Origin: Verrucomicrobiales bacterium
GTDB lineage: Bacteria > Verrucomicrobiota > Verrucomicrobiia > Limisphaerales > SXQI01
Assembly: GCA_005793025.1 (NCBI GenBank)
Contig: SXQI01000266.1
Span: 1-6,378 of the forward strand
Reading direction: 5' to 3'
DNA length: 6,378 nt
Position numbers and translations under genes: made by a program. The notes under the pieces were generated by a model. That model ran no database searches. It was not told where the DNA came from and saw only the letters and a program-made list of their open reading frames with translations. Position 1 is the first letter of the stretch; each line of letters begins with the position of its first letter. Of the stretch, positions 1 to 5,425 are shown piece by piece.

Positions 1-52
1 GCGACGTCTTGGTCCCAAACCAAGTGCTCTAGCCAGGCTGAGCTACGCTCCG
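1..52 (-). tRNA. trnP: tRNA-Pro (anticodon TGG), 3' part outside the window
   Basis: Read on the minus strand, the sequence starts with a 7-base acceptor strand CGGAGCG (52 to 46), then TA and a D arm with stem GCTC/GAGC around the loop AGCCTGGCTA. It continues with an anticodon stem CTTGG/CCAAG enclosing the 7-base loop TTTGGGA. The anticodon is TGG, which reads proline codons. The variable region ACGTC and the first T-stem bases (GC) follow, and then the window ends. The T arm, the 3' acceptor strand and any encoded CCA are therefore not visible. The next gene upstream on the same strand is the phosphatase, whose stop lies 157 bases away, so the tRNA probably has its own promoter in that gap. 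No convincing -35/-10 pair was found there. Confidence 0.93.
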
Positions 53-60
53 TCACGAAG

Positions 61-86
61 GAGAGTTAAATCACTCTCTGATCAGA
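61..86. repeat. Two adjacent small dyads upstream of tRNA-Pro
   Basis: GAGAGT (61-66) and ACTCTC (73-78) form a perfect 6-base inverted repeat with a 6-base loop. It overlaps a perfect 10-base palindrome TCTGATCAGA (77-86). They lie 9 bases upstream of the tRNA 5' end and about 125 bases downstream of the phosphatase stop. Neither arm is followed by a T-run on either strand, so a classical intrinsic terminator is not supported. They may be a 5' leader structure, a processing site or chance. The rest of 53-209 shows no gene that I can support. Confidence 0.25.
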
Positions 87-209
87 CTCTTGCTGACCTC
101 ATCGTTTTCCGCAATGCTAAAACCAAAGTTTTTCGCAATTAACCTTCCACTACAACATCAATTACTGCCGATTCTCAATCCCCAAATGGAACAGATACCC
201 GATTGTCTA

Positions 210-1832
210 TCAAGGTGTTACCAGAATTCGCGTGCAAGGTTTTCCGATGGATCCTGGAGGTTCAAGGGTTCGGAGGGCGGATGCTAGGGTTGCGGCGATG
301 TCGGTAATATAGAACTCATCAGCAAAGCGTCCGGGTTTGAATCCTTTCCCATAAAAAAGGATTGGAACGTGGGTATCATACGAATAAGGCGATCCATGGG
401 TGGTTCCATTCTTCGAAGTTCCCGGCAACGCAAACGGCTTGGGGACAAGCACTACGTCTCCACTCCGTTCCGCGTTAAACCCGTTGAGCACGCATTCACC
501 GATCCATCCATGGGCACGGCCATCCAGCAATTGTTCACGAGTGTAGCACGCTTGGAAAAGACCCGTGCTCAGTGCGTAATCACGAATAAAAGACATCACC
601 TCTGTCGGTGCTAGTTGCTTGTCACTCAATGTGTGGTAATTCAAGAAAAGATTACCGTAGGACGGTGTTGCCGACAGGAAATATTTTCCGGATCCATACT
701 GCTTATCCAACTTAGCCATTAAATCCGTCATGAAACTTCCTCCTTCCCGCGATCCATTCAACCCCATTGACTGAGCATATTCGGGGGCTGGCGCTACACC
801 ATGGTCGGAAGTCAGGACGATGGTGACGTTTTTCATCCCGATTTTCTGATCCAAATGGTTGAACAATCGCTCCAACTGTCGATCTAAACGAACCATCATG
901 TCTTGGATCTCATGGGAATAAGGTCCAAACTTATGCCCACACCCATCTAAAGATGAAAACGAAAGACACAGCATATCAGGATGGTTGCTGTGACCCAATG
1001 CTTCACCTTCGATCGCAGCAATCCCGAATTCTGTCGTAAACTCATCGCCAAACGGTGTTGGGAAAAACGCATCAAAACCGTTCGTCGAAACCGCCACCAC
1101 ATGGTTGAAGACCGTATTGGTTTCACCATCCAGATGACCTTCGCCCGCACCCTTGTCGGCGTCACGATAGGCATCCACTGGCAACAACCGTTCCCAAACC
1201 CTCCCGACATACCCCTGAGGAATCTTGCGTTCGTTGAATGCTTCCACCCAGCGCGGTAGTTCCTTCATGTAATACGTGCTCGTGACAAACCGGCCTGTAG
1301 AAGAATCATACCAATACGCACCAGCAGGCTTTTTTCCGGCCGCGAGGATCGAACCCCGGTCTTTGAGCGAGGCACTAATGACTTTTGATCCAAAGTGCAG
1401 TCGCATCTGATCGGCCATCGTCGCGCCGATAAAGCGGTGTGGAGAGGCTTTCCCTGAGGAATTGGTAGTTCCCACACTTTTTACTTTCGAATCCGAGACA
1501 CAAGAAACCTCTTGCCGCGTTTTCTTATCGAACCAACTATTGCCCATGATGCCGTGCACCGCTGGCCCTCCCCCGCTCAAATAACTCGCGTGCCCAGGGC
1601 CTGTGACCGTCGGCACGTAATTGTATCTCCCAAAGGTCATAAACGCACCGCGATCCATCAACAGCCGAAAACCATTCTTGGAAAAATGCGGCTCGAACCG
1701 TTCTAAATAATCATAGCGCAACTGATCTACCACGATTGTCAGCACTAACTTCGGTTGTTGGGATTGAACGAACGAGAACCCAAAACCTACCCATGCGACC
1801 AAAACCCACCAGACCTGATTGATTTTTCTCAT
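210..1832 (-). CDS. Secreted PafA-type alkaline phosphatase (type I phosphodiesterase / nucleotide pyrophosphatase superfamily)
   Basis: This is a 540-residue protein of the alkaline phosphatase superfamily, expected to hydrolyse phosphate monoesters in the periplasm with two zinc ions. The N-terminus has the form of a Sec signal peptide: basic MRKINQ, then a hydrophobic stretch to about residue 22, with cleavage likely near VQS-Q. Metal-site and nucleophile motifs appear in order: D36 in VVDQLR, nucleophile T77 in VPTVTGPGH, D296 and H300 in SSLDGCGH, D343-H344 in TSDHG, and a late His (H479 or H488) in the THGSPYSYDTHVP block. N98 (GNSW) and K157/R159 (SLKDRG) match the phosphate-contacting Asn, Lys and Arg that mark PafA-type monoesterases as opposed to phosphodiesterases. 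The ATG at 1832 is preferred over a TTG at 1871 because it puts the signal peptide at the N-terminus. The stop is TGA at 210-212. The gene is divergent from the PurD-like unit. The exact substrate is unknown. The family call is strong. Confidence 0.93.
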   Translation of the reverse strand: MRKINQVWWVLVAWVGFGFSFVQSQQPKLVLTIVVDQLRYDYLERFEPHFSKNGFRLLMDRGAFMTFGRYNYVPTVTGPGHASYLSGGGPAVHGIMGNSWFDKKTRQEVSCVSDSKVKSVGTTNSSGKASPHRFIGATMADQMRLHFGSKVISASLKDRGSILAAGKKPAGAYWYDSSTGRFVTSTYYMKELPRWVEAFNERKIPQGYVGRVWERLLPVDAYRDADKGAGEGHLDGETNTVFNHVVAVSTNGFDAFFPTPFGDEFTTEFGIAAIEGEALGHSNHPDMLCLSFSSLDGCGHKFGPYSHEIQDMMVRLDRQLERLFNHLDQKIGMKNVTIVLTSDHGVAPAPEYAQSMGLNGSREGGSFMTDLMAKLDKQYGSGKYFLSATPSYGNLFLNYHTLSDKQLAPTEVMSFIRDYALSTGLFQACYTREQLLDGRAHGWIGECVLNGFNAERSGDVVLVPKPFALPGTSKNGTTHGSPYSYDTHVPILFYGKGFKPGRFADEFYITDIAATLASALRTLEPPGSIGKPCTRILVTP

Positions 1833-1853
1833 TTGAATGGAACCGCATACACC

Positions 1854-1872
1854 CTTGGGAAATCTCCCCAAG
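1854..1872. promoter_or_regulatory. Inverted repeat CTTGGG-N7-CCCAAG in the divergent promoter region
   Basis: CTTGGG (1854-1859) and CCCAAG (1867-1872) are perfect reverse complements separated by 7 bases. The repeat sits between the divergent phosphatase and PurD-like genes. It lies just downstream of the proposed phosphatase transcription start and 23 bases upstream of the ATG at 1896. The spacing suits an operator for a dimeric regulator, or a small hairpin in the phosphatase 5' leader. No regulator gene is next to it, and a 6-base dyad can occur by chance. Confidence 0.3.
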
Positions 1873-1883
1873 ACGCAAGCCTC

Positions 1884-1910
1884 TTTATACGAACAATGGG
1901 TTCAGTTCAA
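1884..1910 (-). promoter_or_regulatory. Candidate promoter for the phosphatase gene
   Basis: On the minus strand a TATAAA box (plus-strand 1889 to 1884), one mismatch from the sigma-70 -10 consensus, follows TTGAAC (1910 to 1905), a 4-of-6 match to the -35 consensus. The spacer is 15 bases, shorter than the usual 16-18. A start near 1877 would give a leader of about 45 bases before the ATG at 1832. The same AT-rich patch read on the plus strand gives TATACG at 1886-1891, a weaker -10 candidate for the opposite gene with no good -35. Organisms outside the Proteobacteria may use different boxes. Confidence 0.35.
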
Positions 1911-3326
1911 TCCTGGTTGCAACATTGGTTTGCGTTCGTCCGTGCGACCGATTTAATGGTGGGAGTGCGACCTGTTTCGACACCAACCAAATCAACTCTT
2001 CTTCAGCGTGACTCGGTCATGGTTCTGGGGGTCGGATCCTTCTCGCAAGGGGTTTTATCGGTTTTGAAAGAACGCGGGTGTGATGTTTCGACCTACCTCA
2101 CACGGCCCTACGCTCATTTTGGCCCCCGACTGGTAGGAACCGTTTTTGATAGCTCTTCCTTTCCGAATCCTTTGAAGGCTTTCACCGAGCAGAGGCCGAA
2201 TCTGATCATCCCACAATCGATCGACTGGGCGCAGCAACCATGGGCCGACGACCTTTTGGGTTCAGGGATTCCTTTTCTATGTCCACGAGGGGAAGCGTTG
2301 TTGCTTGAGCGTGATCGCGAATACACTCGCCAACTGTGTCGCAAATACGGTGTTCCATTTCCTCAATCCTATTTCGCACCCACCTTGGCTGATGCACTCT
2401 CGATCCTTCGCAGCGATCGCAGAGGTTACGTCCTCAAGAATCCATTGTGCTCCCCCACAAGCCCCATTCACACCATCGTCTGTGAAACGGCTGAGGAAAC
2501 AGAGGCTTGGCTTCCACGACTAGATTATCGTGAAGGTGTTTTTTTGCAGGAATTTCTCGGCCGCGCCGAGATCGGCCATATCGCTCTAGTTTCTGGAGGT
2601 GAAATCCATTCACTGATCAGTAATCAGGAATACAAAAGAGCCTTCACGGGAAACATGGGAATTGTAGCCGGTGCTCCACTAGGAGGTTTGGTTGAGCTTG
2701 ATCCTGGGGATCGCTACGGTCTCGCCAAAACTTTTCTGCACCCATTACTTCCTTGGTTTCGCGAAACCAACTTCCACGGCCCCGTCCAAATCACAGCGAT
2801 CCAAACCCCCGAGGGTTGGTCAGCTCTTGAATACAATGTTCGCCTTGGAGTGACCTGCGGCCCCGTTATTCTTGAATTGTTGAAGGATCCATTCCACACC
2901 CTTTTAGGGACGGCTCGGAACGAACCTTTGAAAGTTGAGTTCAATTCGGAAAAACCGTTCGCGTGTTCCATCACGCTGGCTGGTCAAGGCTACCCATACA
3001 CTGAATTGGTCGGCCCTCAATTCCCCGTTCGTGTCCGGGAAGGGTTGGATTGTCGCTTGTTGTGGAACGAGGTCGCCGGGCGTTCCGTGGATGAACTTTA
3101 CGTTACAGGACATCGGGTTGCGGATGTTGTTGCGAGAGGAACCACACTTATCTCAAGCATCGAATCGGCCTATTCAAACATCCGCCGCCTGCACTGCCTT
3201 GGAAGCTATTACCGCACAGATATCGGCGCTCCTTTAACCCCTCAAGAATTCTTTCCATCACGTTCGCACCCACACCCAGAATGCGTCGGAGACACCATCC
3301 CCGACTTCCCCCTCCCCTTGCTTTAA
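1896..3326 (+). CDS. Divergent PurD-like (GARS family) ATP-grasp protein
   Basis: From the ATG at 1896 this is a 476-residue protein with the layout of phosphoribosylamine-glycine ligase (PurD). It has an N-terminal Rossmann-like strand and loop (VMVLGVGSF, 41-49) and an ATP-grasp core with K181 (YVLKNP) and QEFLGRAE (218-225). NQEYKR (243-248) stands where PurD has QDHKR. The metal-site block ALEYNVRLG (310-318) has E312 and N314. The C-terminal domain carries LAGQGYP (361-367) and YYRTDIG (438-444), as in PurD. Key PurD features are missing: the Gly-rich ATP loop after the lysine is replaced by PLCSPTSP, and the RFGDPE signature reads RLGVTCG. The true substrate may therefore not be phosphoribosylamine. 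Other ATG starts lie at 1956 and 2019; 2019 gives 435 residues, close to normal PurD length. No start has a Shine-Dalgarno site. It ends 15 bases before alr and is probably co-transcribed. The fold is fairly certain, the reaction is not. Confidence 0.85.
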   Translation: MGSVQSWLQHWFAFVRATDLMVGVRPVSTPTKSTLLQRDSVMVLGVGSFSQGVLSVLKERGCDVSTYLTRPYAHFGPRLVGTVFDSSSFPNPLKAFTEQRPNLIIPQSIDWAQQPWADDLLGSGIPFLCPRGEALLLERDREYTRQLCRKYGVPFPQSYFAPTLADALSILRSDRRGYVLKNPLCSPTSPIHTIVCETAEETEAWLPRLDYREGVFLQEFLGRAEIGHIALVSGGEIHSLISNQEYKRAFTGNMGIVAGAPLGGLVELDPGDRYGLAKTFLHPLLPWFRETNFHGPVQITAIQTPEGWSALEYNVRLGVTCGPVILELLKDPFHTLLGTARNEPLKVEFNSEKPFACSITLAGQGYPYTELVGPQFPVRVREGLDCRLLWNEVAGRSVDELYVTGHRVADVVARGTTLISSIESAYSNIRRLHCLGSYYRTDIGAPLTPQEFFPSRSHPHPECVGDTIPDFPLPLL

Positions 3327-3341
3327 CGTTTTGTAATCCAC

Positions 3342-4526
3342 ATGCCAGACGCCATTTCACGCCCGCCATTCCAGCGTCCCGCATGGATCGAGATTGATGA
3401 GTCAATTCTCAGGCAAAATTTCACAATCATTAGCAGAGAGAAAAATCCGAACGTCGGCATCGGTGCCGTTCTCAAGGATGATGCTTATGGGCATGGAGCG
3501 ATTCATTGCGCTCGGATCGCTGCGGAATCCGGAGCTAAAATCCTCGTCCTTGTCACACTCGCAGAGGCGTTGGAGCTTCGGCGTGAAGGCATCGAGACAC
3601 CCATCCTTCTGCTCGGCCAGCGACAACCGGAGGATATCCCCTACTGTGTGGATCATCGCCTGACTTGCTGCGTTCATGAAATGGGCCTCGTCGAACAAAT
3701 CGCTAGAGAAGCCGAAAGGCAAAATCGAATCGTCCCTGTTCACGTAAAAATCAACACCGGGATGAATCGTTATGGAGTTCGCTGGAACGAAGCACCGGCC
3801 TTGATCGAAGGAATCCTCGCGCATCAAACCTTGCAACTCGAAGGGATCATGGGCCATTTCAGCATGTCGGACGAAGCTGATAAATCCTATGCGCAATTCC
3901 AATTGAACAACTTCAGAACGATCCTCGGCTGGCTTGATCTGCGTCGGATCCAAGTGCTCTACCGACATCACTGTAATAGCGGTGGGTTTCTTGATCTCCC
4001 TGAGGCTCATTTTGATTTAGTTAGAATCGGGTTACTCCCCTTAGGAGTTTATCCCTCTGCGGTCGTGCGTCGCCTTCCCGGATTGGCACCGGCAATGGCC
4101 GTCAAAACGAAAGTGGCGTTAATACAAAACCTCAGCCCGGGTGATAGCGTCGGGTATGGCATGCGGTACACTGCAGATGTCTCCCGCCGCATCGCAGTGC
4201 TGCCATTGGGATATGGCGATGGTTTTCCGCGAGTGCGAAACGAAGGCCATGTTTTGATCAGAGGGAAGAAGGCACCCTTAGTCGGCGGAGTGTCCATGGA
4301 CGCCATCACGGTGGATGTCACCCATATTCCTGAGATCCAACAATGGGATGAGGTCGTTGTGATGGGGCGCCAAGGGGAATTTGAGATCTCCGTTCACGAC
4401 CTCGCAACGCTTCGTCACAGCGTATCCTACGATCAACTGTGTGCTTGGAGACATCGGTTACCTCGCGTCATCATTAACCCGACACATCCTCCTTCCGACC
4501 TCAGTTCAAATTCTACTGACCCATGA
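3342..4526 (+). CDS. alr: Alanine racemase, PLP-dependent
   Basis: This 394-residue enzyme interconverts L- and D-alanine in the cytoplasm, supplying D-alanine for peptidoglycan. The fold-III PLP barrel begins after a short leader. The PLP Schiff-base lysine is K45 in AVLKDDAYGHG, with Y49 in the same motif. K136 in VHVKINTGM corresponds to the carbamylated lysine of characterised alanine racemases, and R143 follows in GMNRYG. H172 (GHF) and R228 (VRIG) are the usual PLP contacts. The catalytic tyrosine of the other subunit is Y272 in VGYGMRY, and M319-D320 (GGVSMDA) complete the active site. All catalytic positions are present, so it should be active. Length is slightly above the usual 360-380 because of a short N-terminal leader and a Ser/Pro-rich C-terminal tail. 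It follows the PurD-like gene by 15 bases, and its TGA overlaps the next ATG (ATGA at 4523-4526), which points to translational coupling. No Shine-Dalgarno site precedes the ATG. Confidence 0.97.
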   Translation: MPDAISRPPFQRPAWIEIDESILRQNFTIISREKNPNVGIGAVLKDDAYGHGAIHCARIAAESGAKILVLVTLAEALELRREGIETPILLLGQRQPEDIPYCVDHRLTCCVHEMGLVEQIAREAERQNRIVPVHVKINTGMNRYGVRWNEAPALIEGILAHQTLQLEGIMGHFSMSDEADKSYAQFQLNNFRTILGWLDLRRIQVLYRHHCNSGGFLDLPEAHFDLVRIGLLPLGVYPSAVVRRLPGLAPAMAVKTKVALIQNLSPGDSVGYGMRYTADVSRRIAVLPLGYGDGFPRVRNEGHVLIRGKKAPLVGGVSMDAITVDVTHIPEIQQWDEVVVMGRQGEFEISVHDLATLRHSVSYDQLCAWRHRLPRVIINPTHPPSDLSSNSTDP

Positions 4527-5341
4527 AACTTCTTTTTTCTGAAGCCCGTTCGGATTACGCGAATTATATCTTCCCTTACGCGATCTGGGCGTTTCCAGAA
4601 AAAGGCGAAAAAATCGCCTCGATTTTTTCACAAGGTTTTCTCCCAAGTTCTGCTCAACTCGACCGCTTCTACCTTTGCCGCCAAATCCGAGTTGATCTCC
4701 CGCGATACAAACCTTCCTCAGAGAACCGCCGAATTCTCCGGAAAGGAGCCGGAATCAGTGTGACATTGATCCCGAGAAAGGACTTTGAATTCACCACTCA
4801 ACGACGTGATTTTTACAAAAACTACGCGGACATCAAATACGGTCGAGATGTGATGACGCACGAGCGACTCGAAAAACTTTTCCAATCAAAAATCGTTTCC
4901 CATCTCCTTCTTCTCACTGACGAATCCACCCAGTTGGAAGTCGGGGTCGCCACCCTCTATCTCGAACAACCCTCCATCGGCTACTACTACTACGCCTTCT
5001 ACGACTTGAACTATTACCCGCGAAATCTCGGGATGTACATGATGACTTCAGCGGTTGAAATCCTCGCACAGAAAGGGTTTCAACACCTTTATCTCGGCAC
5101 CTGTTACTCCGCAAATGCTCTCTATAAAGCCCAGTTCACAGGGAGCGAATTCTTCAACGGGTTTTCTTGGTCCACCAACCTCAAGGAACTCAAATACTTG
5201 ATCGAACGAGATCAAAATCCTGTCACTCGACACCTGTTAGAAACCGAAGATTATCTGGATAGATTCCATGGTGCCAACCTACCCAAATTGGTTCAAAACA
5301 GTGCATTGAAAATACACTTAGACGAAGCGACCCATGGCTAG
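4523..5341 (+). CDS. Arginyl-tRNA-protein transferase (ATE/Bpt)-like protein with GNAT-type C-terminal domain
   Basis: This 272-residue cytoplasmic protein resembles the aminoacyl-tRNA-protein transferases (ATE1 in eukaryotes, Bpt in bacteria) that add Arg or Leu to protein N-termini. The N-terminal part has GFLPSS (38-43), then C52-x3-R56 and PSSENRR (64-70), matching the spacing of the family's C-x3-R and PSxSQRR-like block. The C-terminal part has YYYYAFYDL (154-162), YPRNLGMYMM (165-174), LYLGTCY (189-195) and ALYKAQF (199-205), like the YtFydP, RSLG, YLGYwI and YKa.F blocks of ATE. Only C52 of the usual cysteine cluster before this block remains; positions -3 and -6 are F49 and L46, so a metal or cluster site looks lost. 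It starts inside the alr stop codon (ATGA), so it is likely translated with alr. A GNAT-type acyltransferase with another donor is an alternative. The homology is based on remembered motifs and was not searched. Confidence 0.7.
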   Translation: MKLLFSEARSDYANYIFPYAIWAFPEKGEKIASIFSQGFLPSSAQLDRFYLCRQIRVDLPRYKPSSENRRILRKGAGISVTLIPRKDFEFTTQRRDFYKNYADIKYGRDVMTHERLEKLFQSKIVSHLLLLTDESTQLEVGVATLYLEQPSIGYYYYAFYDLNYYPRNLGMYMMTSAVEILAQKGFQHLYLGTCYSANALYKAQFTGSEFFNGFSWSTNLKELKYLIERDQNPVTRHLLETEDYLDRFHGANLPKLVQNSALKIHLDEATHG

Positions 5342-5425
5342 GAATGCACGCAGGTGGAATCCATTCAGGTTGTATTATCTAGGAATTATGTTTCATTAAA
5401 GCCCTACGTCGAACCCGAACGAATC

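Noticed and set aside
90..287. A 65-codon plus-strand frame overlapping the phosphatase 3' end
   Set aside because: No motif, no ribosome binding site, and it runs antisense into the conserved phosphatase gene.
1833..1871. Upstream extension of the phosphatase to a TTG at 1871
   Set aside because: It would place 13 residues (MGRFPKGVCGSIQ) ahead of an otherwise well-formed signal peptide; the ATG at 1832 fits better.
1755..1895. Upstream extension of the PurD-like reading frame to a TTG at 1755
   Set aside because: It would overlap the 5' end of the divergent phosphatase gene, including its signal peptide, uses a weak start codon, and adds sequence with no PurD similarity.
3474..3495. KDDAYGHG in place of KANAYGHG in alanine racemase
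   Set aside because: Asp at the Asn position is a common natural variant in alanine racemases and does not suggest altered function.
3950..3961. CCAAGTGCTCTA in alr, identical to 12 bases of the tRNA-Pro segment at 20-31
   Set aside because: One or a few 12-base matches are expected by chance in a window of this size, and in alr the bases are normal in-frame codons; it is not an attachment site or tRNA fragment.
3402..4010. A 202-codon open frame on the minus strand, antisense to alr
   Set aside because: It lies wholly inside a clearly functional alr with all catalytic residues. Its translation shows no recognisable motif, and it is best explained as a codon-bias shadow.
5342..5366. GAATG...CATTC inverted repeat after the ATE-like gene as a terminator
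   Set aside because: The stem is only 5 bases with a 15-base loop and no following T-run.
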